In this document: piece by piece, positions 35,920 through 45,101 of the stretch
How positions within the stretch are numbered: the first letter of the stretch is position 1
Layout: each line of letters opens with the position of its first letter
Assembly (NCBI RefSeq): GCF_901686465.1
Contig: NZ_LR594487.1
Span: forward strand, 1,547,650-1,611,649
Length of the DNA: 64,000 nt
From: Halorubrum sp. DM2
GTDB taxonomy: Archaea > Halobacteriota > Halobacteria > Halobacteriales > Haloferacaceae
Direction of reading: 5' to 3'
Made by a program: the position numbers and the translations under genes
The notes under the pieces: model-generated
The model's input: the letters and a program-made list of their open reading frames with translations, nothing else
What the model was told of the DNA's origin: nothing
The model's database searches: none

Positions 35920-36681
35920 ATGGAACTGGACTGGTCCGTCGAGCGCGAGGGCGACGCGTCGCTCGTCGGGTTCCGGGTGCGAAACGACGGAGCGGTCCCG
36001 CGGCGGATCCGGATCGAGAGCCGACTGGACGCCCCGGTCCTCCCGCCGCGGCGGGGCGGCGTGGCCGCGGCCGGATGGGACGCGGCGGGGGTGACCGCGG
36101 TGATCGGTCCGGGCGACGAGGAGGCGTTCGGCTTCGCCGCGCTCGCGGACCGGGTCGAGCCGCCGGTCGAGGTCGCCGACGTCGAGTCGGTAGAGGCGGG
36201 CAAATCGGTTGACTGCGCGGCCGACGAGACGGGCGATTCTCCCGTGCGGGCGGCGCTGCGTGATCTCGACGACCATCGACCGCCGCGGCGCGCGGTCGAT
36301 GGAGCCGGCGGAGCCGACGCGCAGCGGGACAACCACGGTCGCGACATCGAGGGCGTCGAACCGACGAGTGAGGAGAGGTCGGGCCGATCGTCGGGAGACG
36401 CAGAAACGACGCCAGACGAGGCGAAGCGCGACGCGGTCGACGCGTGGTTCGCGGCCGCGGAAGCCCGGATCGACCTAGCGGAACAGCTGACCGACGCCGA
36501 CCTCGCGACGGCGACGGACGCCGTCGAGGAGGCCGGCGGCCTCGACGCGGTCGAGGGGCTCGACGAGCGCGTCGCGGCCGACGCCGAGCGCCTGCGGGCG
36601 ATCCGCGACCGGGCCGCGGCGCTGGCGGAACGCGCCGAGGCGACCGATGTCCCGGCAGAGGCCCTGGAGGCTCTCGCGTGA
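35920..36681 (+). CDS. Conserved haloarchaeal protein, beta-domain plus helical region
   Basis: The 253-residue protein (ATG 35920; MELDWSVEREGDASLVGFRV) starts with an immunoglobulin-like beta segment of about 95 residues (RVRNDGAVPRRIRIESRLDAP, GVTAVIGPGDEEAFGFAAL). A disordered acidic linker follows, then a helical C-terminal third. No known catalytic motif is visible. Its stop overlaps the start of the MinD-like gene by GTGA, so the two products are made together. Confidence 0.7.
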   Translation: MELDWSVEREGDASLVGFRVRNDGAVPRRIRIESRLDAPVLPPRRGGVAAAGWDAAGVTAVIGPGDEEAFGFAALADRVEPPVEVADVESVEAGKSVDCAADETGDSPVRAALRDLDDHRPPRRAVDGAGGADAQRDNHGRDIEGVEPTSEERSGRSSGDAETTPDEAKRDAVDAWFAAAEARIDLAEQLTDADLATATDAVEEAGGLDAVEGLDERVAADAERLRAIRDRAAALAERAEATDVPAEALEALA

Positions 36682-37328
36682 TCCTCGCGGTGGCGGGCGG
36701 GAAGGGCGGTGTCGGGAAGACGACGCTCGCGTACAACGTCGCCGCCGGACTCGACGGGGTCGTCGTCGACGCGGACCTCGGGATGGCAGACCTCCCGGAC
36801 GGCCGCGGCCCGGACCTCCATGACGTGCTCGCCGGGGCGGCGGATCCGATCGAGACGGTCCGGTGCGGACCGGTCGACGTCGTCCCGTGCGGGCGGACGC
36901 TGGCCGGCGCGCGGGCGGCCGACCTGAGCCGCCTGTCGGAGGCGGTCGCCGCGGTCGAGCGCGAGTTCGGGACCGTCGTCCTCGACTGTCCCGCAGGGCG
37001 GCGCGCCGACGCCGGAGTGCCGCTGGCGGTCGCGGACGCCTGCCTGCTCGTCGTCTCGTCGCGGGCGTTCGCGCTGGCCGACGCGATCCGGACCCGAGAG
37101 CTTGCGCGCGAACTCGACGCCGGGCTGGTCGGCTGCGCGGTCAACCGCGTGACCGAACCGCCGCCGGTGGAACCGATCGGCGACGCCCTCGGCGCGCCGG
37201 TCGAGGTGGTGCCGGCCGATCCGCGCGTCGGCCGGTCGGTGGAAGCCGAGCGCCCGGTCGTCGACGCCGCGCCCGACAGCGAGGCCGCGGCGGCGGTCCG
37301 GTCGCTCGCGCGGCGCGTCCCGAAGTGA
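36678..37328 (+). CDS. MinD/ParA-like P-loop ATPase
   Basis: The 216-residue protein begins VILAVAGGKGGVGKTTLAYN: the deviant Walker A (GGKGGVGKTT, residues 7-16) with the signature lysine of the MinD/ParA/Mrp group. Further motifs are VVVDADLGMADL, FGTVVLDCPAGRR (Walker B-like) and VGCAVNRV. It is shorter than standard MinD and lacks an obvious C-terminal membrane-targeting helix. Such ATPases dimerise on ATP and position cargo or chromosomes. GTG 36678 overlaps the previous stop by four bases. It closes the cluster that starts at mcm. Confidence 0.88.
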   Translation: MILAVAGGKGGVGKTTLAYNVAAGLDGVVVDADLGMADLPDGRGPDLHDVLAGAADPIETVRCGPVDVVPCGRTLAGARAADLSRLSEAVAAVEREFGTVVLDCPAGRRADAGVPLAVADACLLVVSSRAFALADAIRTRELARELDAGLVGCAVNRVTEPPPVEPIGDALGAPVEVVPADPRVGRSVEAERPVVDAAPDSEAAAAVRSLARRVPK

Positions 37329-37419
37329 GCGGGGACGGGCGTGCGGCCGCGGTGGCGGTCCCCCGAGGCGCACCGCGACACCGGGCCTTTTTACTCCGGT
37401 CATCCCGTCGGCGAGAGCG

Positions 37420-38082
37420 ATGATCAGGGTCGCGCTCGTTTTCGGCGTCGGCGTCGTCGGCGCGCTCGCGGTCGCCGTCGGACCGCTGTACGCGGCCGAC
37501 CGTTACCGCGACCTCCGGGAGCCGACGGACGCGGAGCGCGCGCAGGTCGGGGCGCTGGCGGAGCCGAGCGGACTCGACGTCGACCGGATCGCGATCGAAC
37601 ATGCGGGCGACTCCCCCGGCCCGGCGGAGGTCGCCGTCCGCGGGCCGCCCCGTCGGCGGGTCCTGTTCCTCACCGAGGACGTGCTGGCGGACCTCGACGA
37701 GGACGTCGCGATCGGGCTGTTCGCGGCGGAGGCAGGGCGAGTGACGACGTACTACGCCGAGTTCCGCGCCGTCGCGGTCGGCGCGGTGCTGGGGCTGCTC
37801 GCGGCGGTCGTGACGACGCTCGTCCCGTTCGAATCCGGGTTCGCCGCCGTCATCGCCGTGGGGCTCGTCTCCTTCTGGGCCGGTCGCCGGGTCCAGTACG
37901 CGGCGGACGCGCGCGCGGCGGACGTGGTCGGTGCGGACCGGGTCGCGAACGCCTTCGAGCGCGTCGCGGAGCGCCGCGGGATCGAACCGGAGACCGGCGA
38001 CTGGTCGACGTGGTTCGAGGTCCAGCCGCCGCTGGGCGACCGGATCGCGCGGCTCCGCGAACGCACCGGCGACGAGACGTAG
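37420..38082 (+). CDS. M48-like membrane protein lacking the HExxH zinc motif
   Basis: The 220-residue protein has an N-terminal helix (residues 2-24) and two further helices at about 107-150. Sequence order resembles HtpX/M48 peptidases: PRRRVLFLTEDVLADLDED before the active site, DARAADVVGADRVANAFERV after it (the usual third-ligand region), and PPLGDRIARLRE at the end. The place of HExxH reads GLFAAEAGR, so no zinc site remains. It is therefore probably a pseudo-protease, for example a regulatory partner of an active HtpX. A TTTTTACT box lies 30 bp upstream. Confidence 0.7.
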   Translation: MIRVALVFGVGVVGALAVAVGPLYAADRYRDLREPTDAERAQVGALAEPSGLDVDRIAIEHAGDSPGPAEVAVRGPPRRRVLFLTEDVLADLDEDVAIGLFAAEAGRVTTYYAEFRAVAVGAVLGLLAAVVTTLVPFESGFAAVIAVGLVSFWAGRRVQYAADARAADVVGADRVANAFERVAERRGIEPETGDWSTWFEVQPPLGDRIARLRERTGDET

Positions 38083-38121
38083 CGGGGCGGAAGCGGCTCA
38101 GTTACTGGCGGGGAAAGCGGC

Positions 38122-38427
38122 TCAGTCCCGCGACCGTCGGGCGACGGCGGACTCGGGACCGACGCGGACGTCGTAGCCCGCGACGGTGAGCGAGACGTCG
38201 AGGTCGGCGTCGGACCGATCGGAGACGAGCGCGTTCAGCGCGTCGGGGTCGACGTGTTCGTACAATGCCACGCCCTCGTCGGACAGGTCGGCCGGCTCGA
38301 CGCCGGCGAGGGCGGCGATCGCCTCGACGACGGCGAGACTGGGACTCGGCCCGCTCCCGCCGTGACGGACGCGGGCCGTTTCGGACATCGAACCAGGATC
38401 GTTCGGTTCGGGCGTTACGCTGCTCAT
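38122..38427 (-). CDS. HalOD1 output-domain protein
   Basis: From ATG 38427 this 101-residue protein has the HalOD1 domain, a haloarchaeal output domain: SLAVVEAIAALAGVEPADL, LYEHVDPDALNALV and LTVAGYDVRVGP. HalOD1 often follows response-regulator receivers but also occurs alone, as here. It is assumed to act in signal output; direct evidence is lacking. An 8-bp palindrome GAACGTTC (38459-38466) lies in the shared upstream region of this gene and pheS. Confidence 0.85.
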   Translation of the reverse strand: MSSVTPEPNDPGSMSETARVRHGGSGPSPSLAVVEAIAALAGVEPADLSDEGVALYEHVDPDALNALVSDRSDADLDVSLTVAGYDVRVGPESAVARRSRD

Positions 38428-38549
38428 ACCTGCCCTCTCGGCGAACCGACACATAAAGCGAACGTTCAATTTATCAGAAATGAGTTCGTCTCGGCGGACC
38501 GGTCCCGGAACCGTTACCAACCAGCCGCACGCGTGTAGAGACAACTCGA

Positions 38550-40079
38550 ATGCGACTCACGGAACGACAGCTCGCGGTCCTCGAAGCCGCGAGCGCGACG
38601 GACGAACGAACGGTAGCGGAGATCGGCGAGGAGACCGGCCTGAAACCGGAGACGGTCGCCGGTGCGGCCTTCGATCTCGCCGACGAGGGCCTCGTCGAGG
38701 TCGCGTCGGTGGCCGACGAGACCCTCGAACTCACCGACGAGGGGCGGAAGTACGTCGACGAGGGACTCCCCGAGACCCGGCTCTACCGCGCGGGTCTCGA
38801 CGCGGGTGCCGACGCCGATCCGGTCTCGATGGGCGCGGTCATCGGCGACGCCGAGCTGGACGGTCCCGAGGTCGACATCGCGCTCGCGAACTTCGCGCGC
38901 AAGGGCTTCGGGAGCGTCGACGGCGGCGAACTCTCGATCGCCGCGGACGCCGACCCCGACGCCGACCCGGAGGCGACGGCGCTCGCGGCGCTCGCCGACG
39001 CCGGCGACGAGGGACTCGACGCGGGCGACCTCGGCGTCGAGGAGTCGGTGATTGACCGGCTCGATTCGCGGGGGCTGCTCGCGGTCGCGGAGTCGGTCAC
39101 TCGGACGGTGACGCTCACCGACGACGGCGTCGACGCGCTGATGACCGGCGTGGAGGCGGCCGAGATGGTGGGCGCGCTCACGCCCGAACTGCTCGCCAGC
39201 GGCGAGTGGCGCGACGCCGAGTTCGCCGAGTACAACGTCGAGGCGGAGGCGGAGACGGCCCGCGGCGGCCGCAAACACGTCCTCCGCCGGACCGCGGACC
39301 GCGTGAAGGACGTGCTGGTCGGCATGGGGTTTCAGGAGATGGAGGGCCCCCACGCCGACGCCGACTTCTGGATCAACGACTGCCTGTTCATGCCGCAGGA
39401 CCACCCGGCGCGGACCCACTGGGACCGGTTCGCGCTCGACGTGGACCCGATGGAGTCGATTCCGGACGAGCTGATCCGCCGCGTCGAGTCGGCGCACCGG
39501 GACGGCTGGGGCGAGGACGGCGACGGCTACCACTCACCGTGGTCCGAGGAGTTCGCCCGCGAGGTCGCTCTCCGCGGCCACACCACGTCGCTGTCGATGC
39601 GGTACCTCTCCGGGATTGCGGGCGCAGAACTGGAGCCGCCCCAGCGCTACTTCTCCGTCGAGAAGGTGTACCGCAACGACACGCTCGACCCGACGCATCT
39701 GCTTGAGTTCTTCCAGATCGAGGGGTGGGTGATGGCCGAGGACCTCTCCGTTCGCGACCTGATGGGTACCTTCGAGGAGTTCTACCGGCAGTTCGGGATC
39801 ACGGACATCCGGTTCAAGCCGCACTACAACCCTTACACGGAGCCCTCGTTCGAGCTGTTCGGCGAACACCCGGAGACCGGCGAGGAGATCGAGATCGGTA
39901 ACTCCGGCGTCTTCCGCGAGGAGGTCACCGGACCCCTCGGCGTCGACTGCGACGTGATGGCGTGGGGACTCGCCTTGGAGCGGCTCGCCATGCTCACCAC
40001 CGGCGCGGAGGATATCCGCGACCTCCACGGGACCTTGGCCGATATCGACTTCCTGCGAAACGCGGAGGTGAGCTACTGA
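38550..40079 (+). CDS. pheS: Phenylalanyl-tRNA synthetase alpha subunit
   Basis: The 509-residue protein is the archaeal/eukaryotic form of PheS. The first 230 residues hold winged-helix DNA/RNA-binding modules (MRLTERQLAVLEAASATDER and two related repeats), followed by the class II catalytic core: motif 2 around YRNDTLDPTHLLEFFQIEG, and motif 3 with GWGLALERLAM-type sequence (MAWGLALERLAM). It overlaps pheT by one base (TGATG at 40077-40081). Confidence 0.96.
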   Translation: MRLTERQLAVLEAASATDERTVAEIGEETGLKPETVAGAAFDLADEGLVEVASVADETLELTDEGRKYVDEGLPETRLYRAGLDAGADADPVSMGAVIGDAELDGPEVDIALANFARKGFGSVDGGELSIAADADPDADPEATALAALADAGDEGLDAGDLGVEESVIDRLDSRGLLAVAESVTRTVTLTDDGVDALMTGVEAAEMVGALTPELLASGEWRDAEFAEYNVEAEAETARGGRKHVLRRTADRVKDVLVGMGFQEMEGPHADADFWINDCLFMPQDHPARTHWDRFALDVDPMESIPDELIRRVESAHRDGWGEDGDGYHSPWSEEFAREVALRGHTTSLSMRYLSGIAGAELEPPQRYFSVEKVYRNDTLDPTHLLEFFQIEGWVMAEDLSVRDLMGTFEEFYRQFGITDIRFKPHYNPYTEPSFELFGEHPETGEEIEIGNSGVFREEVTGPLGVDCDVMAWGLALERLAMLTTGAEDIRDLHGTLADIDFLRNAEVSY

Positions 40080-41839
40080 TGCCCGTCGTCGACGTCGATC
40101 CCGACGAGCTCCGCGAACTCACCGGCCACGAGGACAAAGGCGACGAGGAGCTCAAGTCCGACCTGTTCGGACTCGGCTTGGAGTTCGAAGGCGAGACCGA
40201 GGCGGGGCAGTTCCAGTTCGAGTTCGCACCCGATCGGCTCGACCGGCTCTCCGTCGAAGGCGTCGCGCGCTCGCTGCGGTACCACTACGGCGACGCCCGC
40301 GGCGTCTACGTCCCGAGTACCAACGATCCGGAGTGGACCATCGAGGTCGACGAGTCGGTCCCCGACGAGCGCCCGTACGTCACCGGGGCCGTGGTGCGCG
40401 GGCTCGACCTCGACGAGGCGGCGCTGGAGTCGCTGATCCAGCTCCAAGAGAAGCTCCACGCGACGATGGGCCGCGGCCGCGCGAAGGGCGCGATCGGCAT
40501 CCACGACCTCGCGATGGTGAAGGGCGCGCCGCTCCAGGAGGGCGCGGAGCCGTCGGTCACCTACCGCGGCGTCGACCCCGACGGCGACGCGTTCGTCCCG
40601 CTCGACTCCAACGACGAGCTGACCCCGGCTGAGGTCCTGACGGAACATGGCACCGGCGAGACGTACGCCGACCTCGTCACGGATTTGGACCGCTATCCGG
40701 CGATCTACGACGAACTCGGTCTCTTCTCGTTCCCGCCCGTCATCAACGGGAAGCGGACCGAGGTGACGACCGGCTCCCGCGAGCTGTTCGTCGAGCTCAC
40801 CGGGACCGACCAGTGGACGATAGACCGGATGTGCAACATCATCTGTTACGCCCTCTCGGCCCGCGGCGCGACGATCGAGGAGGTCGAGGTGAACTACGCC
40901 GACGGCGCGACGTACCCGGACGAGTACGGCTCCGAGCTGGTCCGCCCGAACCTCGACACCGACGAGAAGACAGTGGGCCACGACCGGATCGAGACGCTCC
41001 TCGGCGTCGACTTCGAGCCGGAGGAGGTCGTCGACTGCTTCGAGCGCGCCGGGCTGGACGCCTCCTACACGCTCGACGAAGACGTGCGCTACGAGGTCGA
41101 GATCCCCCCGTACCGCGTCGACGTACTCCACCCGCTCGACCTGGTCGACGACGTGGGGCGCGCGTACGGCTTCGACAACCTGGAGCCGCGCTACCCCGAC
41201 GTGGGCACCGTCGGCGGGCGTCACGAGCGCTCGCGACTGGAGGATGCGGTCCGGACCAGCCTCGTCGGGCTGGGGTTCGAGGACCTGCTGAACTTCCACA
41301 TGACGAGCGGGACGGAGAACTACGAGCGGATGCGCGTGGAGCCGGGGACCGGCGGCGCGGCGGTCGACGGCACCGGCGTCTTCGGCGGCGGCGACCCGGT
41401 CGAGATCACGGAGCCGTACAGCGAGGAGTACACCCAGCTTCGCACCTGGTCGCTCCCGTCGCTCGTGATGCTGTTGGAGCGGAACACCCACAACGCCTAC
41501 CCGCAGGACGTCGCCGAGGTCGGCTTCGTCGCCGAGCGCGACGACGACGCGGACACGAACGTCGCCGAGTCCCGGCACGTCGCCGGCGCGGTCGCCCGCC
41601 GCGACGCCTCCTACGAGGCCGCGAAGGGCCGCCTTCAGGCGCTCTGTAACGACTTCGACGCCGACTTGGAGACGCCGCGGACCGAACACCCCTCGTTCAT
41701 CGGGGGGCGCGCCGCCGACGTGGTGATCGACGGCGAGCGCGTCGGCGTGATCGGTGAACTCCACCCCGCGGTACTGGTCGAACACGACCTCGAAGTGCCG
41801 GTCGCCGCCTTCGAGTTCGCCCTCGACGCGCTGCGGTAG
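40079..41839 (+). CDS. pheT: Phenylalanyl-tRNA synthetase beta subunit
   Basis: The 586-residue beta subunit starts at ATG 40079 (MPVVDVDPDELRELTG), sharing one base with the pheS stop. It shows the B1/B3-B4 editing region (FSFPPVINGKRTEVTTGSREL), the B5 domain (DFEPEEVVDCFERAGLDAS, YEVEIPPYRVDVLHPLDLVDDVGRAYGF in parts) and the catalytic-like B6-B7 fold (ERNTHNAYPQDVAEVGFV). Length is typical of archaeal PheT, which lacks the bacterial anticodon-binding extension. Confidence 0.96.
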   Translation: MPVVDVDPDELRELTGHEDKGDEELKSDLFGLGLEFEGETEAGQFQFEFAPDRLDRLSVEGVARSLRYHYGDARGVYVPSTNDPEWTIEVDESVPDERPYVTGAVVRGLDLDEAALESLIQLQEKLHATMGRGRAKGAIGIHDLAMVKGAPLQEGAEPSVTYRGVDPDGDAFVPLDSNDELTPAEVLTEHGTGETYADLVTDLDRYPAIYDELGLFSFPPVINGKRTEVTTGSRELFVELTGTDQWTIDRMCNIICYALSARGATIEEVEVNYADGATYPDEYGSELVRPNLDTDEKTVGHDRIETLLGVDFEPEEVVDCFERAGLDASYTLDEDVRYEVEIPPYRVDVLHPLDLVDDVGRAYGFDNLEPRYPDVGTVGGRHERSRLEDAVRTSLVGLGFEDLLNFHMTSGTENYERMRVEPGTGGAAVDGTGVFGGGDPVEITEPYSEEYTQLRTWSLPSLVMLLERNTHNAYPQDVAEVGFVAERDDDADTNVAESRHVAGAVARRDASYEAAKGRLQALCNDFDADLETPRTEHPSFIGGRAADVVIDGERVGVIGELHPAVLVEHDLEVPVAAFEFALDALR

Positions 41840-41928
41840 ACAGCGAAGCGGGCCGTGCGCCCGACCGCGAAACTTCCGATCCGGCGTTTCTGTAACGAAT
41901 TATCACAGATACGGTCGCGAGCAGAAGA

Positions 41929-41937
41929 CCTATATCC
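41929..41937 (+). promoter_or_regulatory. Putative TATA box for the micro zinc finger gene
   Basis: CCTATATCC lies 22-30 bp upstream of ATG 41959, consistent with a leaderless transcript. Confidence 0.5.
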
Positions 41938-41958
41938 GTCTTGGCGTAGTGCCCCGGC

Positions 41959-42114
41959 ATGAACTGTGAGAGATGCGGTGTCGACGCCGCGCTGATCCAC
42001 CGAGACGTCGATGGCTTCGCGTACTACCTGTGTGATGCCTGTGTCAGCGGGTGGGACGCGGTGCGGTCCCCGTCGCTGGACTCCGGCGACGAGACCCGCT
42101 CGACGGCGCGGTAG
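41959..42114 (+). CDS. 51-residue zinc finger micro-protein
   Basis: ATG 41959 to TAG 42112-42114 encodes 51 residues with two CxxC pairs: NCERCG near the start and LCDACV at about residues 26-31, separated by HRDVDGFAYY. This spacing forms a treble-clef or ribbon zinc site. The tail is acidic and Ser-rich. Haloarchaea encode many such small zinc fingers, some affecting motility or stress. A TATA box at normal distance and a codon pattern matching the genome support the gene, although it is very short. Confidence 0.75.
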   Translation: MNCERCGVDAALIHRDVDGFAYYLCDACVSGWDAVRSPSLDSGDETRSTAR

Positions 42115-42228
42115 GCCGGACGGGCTCCGGGACACACCCCGCGGGTCGACTCCGGGGACCGACCCCGGCGAGCCGATCGCTTTGGATGACTCGTCGCGAT
42201 AGTGTCGGGTTCGGCCGCCGCTCTCGCC

Positions 42229-42238
42229 AATATATTTC
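42229..42238 (+). promoter_or_regulatory. Putative TATA box for the 5'-nucleotidase gene
   Basis: AATATATTTC lies about 29 bp upstream of ATG 42263. The local sequence is AT-rich compared with its surroundings. Confidence 0.55.
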
Positions 42239-42262
42239 CGGGTGTAGTTCTAACGAAAATTC

Positions 42263-43957
42263 ATGCCCGATAACAGCCAGTGGTACTCGCGGCGTCGGAC
42301 GCTGAAGGCGATCGGGGCGGGCGGCTTGGCCGTCCCGCTCGCCGGTTGTAACGGTACCGACGACGACGGATCGGCGGACGGCGGCGACGGGGAGGGCGAC
42401 GGCGGTGACGGCGACGCGGACGAGCCGAGCGCGGACGACGCGGCGTCGTCGGCCAGCGGAACGGTGACGATCATCCACGACACGCACCTCCAAGGCCGGT
42501 ACGGGAGCCTCGACGAGCCGGCGAACGTCGCCAACTACGTCGGGCTGATAGACCGGCTCGGCGAGGAGTATCCCGACGCGCTGCGGGTGGGCGTGGGCGA
42601 CGACCTCGCGTCGTCGGTGCTGTCGTCGGTGTTCGACGGCGAACACATCGTCGACGCGCTCAACGCCGCCGACCTGGACTACGACGGCTTCGGCAACCAC
42701 GACTTCGACATGGGACCGGACACGTTCCGCGCGCAGGTCGCGAACAGCGAGTTCCCGTGGCTCTGTGCCAACTGTCTCGACGGTCGGACCGGCGAGGTCT
42801 TCGCCGCCGAGGAGGGGGCGATGCGCTACGCGCTCACCGAGGTCGACGGCGTCACCGTCGGACTCACCGGGATCCTCACCGAGGAGGCACCGAACGTCGC
42901 GTCGATGGGCGAGAACGCCGAGGTGACGGACCCGGCGGCGGCGCTTCAGGAGGTCGTCCCACGGATGCGCGAGGAGGGGGCCGACGCGGTCGTCGTCCTC
43001 TCGCACGTCGCCAGCCCGGTCGTCGAGTCGGAGGTGGCACCGGCCGTCGACGGCGTCGACGCGTACGTCGGCGACCACGCCGCCCGGACGTACGAGACGC
43101 CGAACGTCGTCAACGGGAGTCTCGTCTCCGTCGTCGGCGACGAGTTCGAACACCTCGCCGAACTCCACCTCGAAGTCGAGGCGGGCGAGGTCACCGGCCA
43201 CGAGTTCACCCGTCACGCCACCGCCGAGGCAGTCGGGCGCGGGCTCGAACCGAACGACGAGGTCGTCGGACTCGTCGAGGAGTACCGGAGCCGGCTCGAC
43301 GACGCGGTCGGAGAGGAGATCGGTCGCACGGAGACGACGCTCGACTGCCGGGAGCCGGTCGTTCGCCGCGAGGAGTCGAACATGGGGAACTTCATCGCCG
43401 ACGCGATGCGCGACGACACCGGGGCCGACGTCGCGGTTCAGAACGGCGGGAGCATCCGGACCGATACCCGGTACGAGCCGGGACCGATCACGCGGCGCGA
43501 CGTGGTGAACGTCCTACCCTTCGGCAACGAGGTGACCGTCTTAGAGGTGTCCGGCGAGACGCTGCGGGCCGTCCTCGAAAACGGCGTCAGCGAGGTGGAG
43601 CGTCTCTCTGGACGCTTCCCGCAGGTCTCCGGTCTCCGATACGCCTACGACCCCACCAACGATCGGGGCGAGCGGATCGTCGACGCCAGCCTCGGCGGCG
43701 AGCCGATAGACCCCGAGGCGACGTACACGATGGCGACGAACAACTTCATCGCCGACGGCGGCGACGGCTACGAGATGCTCACCGACGCGCCGCGAGTCCT
43801 GACGCCCGGGAACGGACCGGTGTTGTCGAGCCTGATCGCCCGACGGATCGAGGCGAACTCCCCGATCGCGCCCGAGGTGACGGGCCGGGTCACCGTTCGG
43901 AACCCACCGTGGGAGCCGCTCGTCGAGGCGTCGAGCGCGCTCGTCGGACGACTGTAA
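42263..43957 (+). CDS. Secreted 5'-nucleotidase/metallophosphoesterase lipoprotein
   Basis: The 564-residue protein has a Tat-like lipoprotein signal (SRRRTLKAIGAGGLAVPLAGC) and an acidic linker. The metallophosphoesterase domain shows TIIHDTHLQGRYG (the D-x-H metal motif), GVGDDLASS, GFGNHDFDMG (GNHD) and VVLSHVASPV. The C-terminal 5'-nucleotidase domain is clear: ESNMGNFIADAMR, QNGGSIRTD, VLPFGNEV and TNNFIADGGDGYEM. It likely hydrolyses extracellular nucleotides at the cell surface to supply phosphate or nucleosides. Metal ligands appear intact. It is monocistronic. Confidence 0.94.
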   Translation: MPDNSQWYSRRRTLKAIGAGGLAVPLAGCNGTDDDGSADGGDGEGDGGDGDADEPSADDAASSASGTVTIIHDTHLQGRYGSLDEPANVANYVGLIDRLGEEYPDALRVGVGDDLASSVLSSVFDGEHIVDALNAADLDYDGFGNHDFDMGPDTFRAQVANSEFPWLCANCLDGRTGEVFAAEEGAMRYALTEVDGVTVGLTGILTEEAPNVASMGENAEVTDPAAALQEVVPRMREEGADAVVVLSHVASPVVESEVAPAVDGVDAYVGDHAARTYETPNVVNGSLVSVVGDEFEHLAELHLEVEAGEVTGHEFTRHATAEAVGRGLEPNDEVVGLVEEYRSRLDDAVGEEIGRTETTLDCREPVVRREESNMGNFIADAMRDDTGADVAVQNGGSIRTDTRYEPGPITRRDVVNVLPFGNEVTVLEVSGETLRAVLENGVSEVERLSGRFPQVSGLRYAYDPTNDRGERIVDASLGGEPIDPEATYTMATNNFIADGGDGYEMLTDAPRVLTPGNGPVLSSLIARRIEANSPIAPEVTGRVTVRNPPWEPLVEASSALVGRL

Positions 43958-43990
43958 CAGGCCGAAACGGGGCGTGCGGTCGAGCGCGAC

Positions 43991-44995
43991 TCAGCAGTCG
44001 ACCGGGCCGCCGTCGGCGGCGCTCTCGGCGAGCGCGTCGATGATCCGCGTGTTTGCGATCGCCTCGCTCCCGTCGGTCAGCGGAGCGGTCCCGTCGGCGA
44101 CGCGGTCGGCGAAGTGCTCGATCTGGAGTCGGTACTGGTCGACCGCGGGGAACGTCTCGACGCCGCGTCGGCCGTCGATCTCGTAGGTCAGTTCCACCGC
44201 CTCGTTGGTCGGGGCGTCGAAGGCCCGCTCGACCTCGATCCAGCCGTTCGTCGCGTCGATCCGGTACCGCTGGACGAGCTGCGTGTCGAACCCGCAGGCG
44301 ACCCGCGCCGACCGACCGTCGTCGTACGCCAGCACGCCCGCGAGTTCGGTGTCGACGCCGGCGTCCCGGGTGTCGCCGGTGTGGGCGTACACGTGGTCGG
44401 GGGTGCCGAGTACCGTCCGGGCCAGCGAGACGGGGTAGCAGCCGACGTCCATCAGTGAGCCGCCGGCGAGGTCGGGATTGAGCCGGACGTCGTCCGGGCG
44501 GTCGTACAGCGGGAACCGGAAGGCCGCGGTCACCGTGCGGACGTCGTCGAGTTCGGTCGCCGCGAGCGCGACGGCGCGCTCGGTGCGGGGGTGATACCGG
44601 TACATGAACGCCTCCATCAGGGTGACGCCACGCTCGTCGCAGCGGTCGACGGCCGCCCGCGCCTCGTCGGCGTCGGCGGCCAGCGGCTTCTCACAGAGGA
44701 CGTCCAGCCCGGCGTCCGCGGCGCGTTTCGTCCACTCGGCGTGGCGTCCGTTCGGGAGCGGGACGTACACCGCATCGAGCGCGTCGTCTCCGAGCAAGGC
44801 CTCGTAGGAGCCGTAGCTGCGGGGGATCGCGTTCTCGGCCGCGAACCGCTCCGCGCGGTCGACGTCCCGGGACGCCACCGCGCCGACGGAGTGGTCGCTC
44901 GCGGCGATCGCCGGGATCACCGCGTCGCGGGCGATCCCCGCGGTGCCGAGGACGCCGAATTCGAGTCGGTCTGCCGCAGTCGCCGGAGTGCTCAT
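43991..44995 (-). CDS. Gfo/Idh/MocA family oxidoreductase
   Basis: The 334-residue protein starts at ATG 44995. The Rossmann domain is LEFGVLGTAGIARDAVIPAI; the family EKP motif is VLCEKPLA with the catalytic lysine, and GGSLMDVGCYPVSLAR supplies the substrate-site DVGCY motif. These NAD(P)-dependent enzymes oxidise or reduce sugars and related polyols. The specific substrate is unclear. The gene is divergent from the SDR gene; about 106 bp lie between their starts. Confidence 0.92.
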   Translation of the reverse strand: MSTPATAADRLEFGVLGTAGIARDAVIPAIAASDHSVGAVASRDVDRAERFAAENAIPRSYGSYEALLGDDALDAVYVPLPNGRHAEWTKRAADAGLDVLCEKPLAADADEARAAVDRCDERGVTLMEAFMYRYHPRTERAVALAATELDDVRTVTAAFRFPLYDRPDDVRLNPDLAGGSLMDVGCYPVSLARTVLGTPDHVYAHTGDTRDAGVDTELAGVLAYDDGRSARVACGFDTQLVQRYRIDATNGWIEVERAFDAPTNEAVELTYEIDGRRGVETFPAVDQYRLQIEHFADRVADGTAPLTDGSEAIANTRIIDALAESAADGGPVDC

Positions 44996-45101
44996 GAGCG
45001 GTGCGACGCACCCCCCTGTCAAGTGGTTTGCGCCCGACGGGCGCGTCGCGGGGCCGCGCTCGGACACCGGGAATTATGGTTCGGTCGACCGATCCGAGGG
45101 C

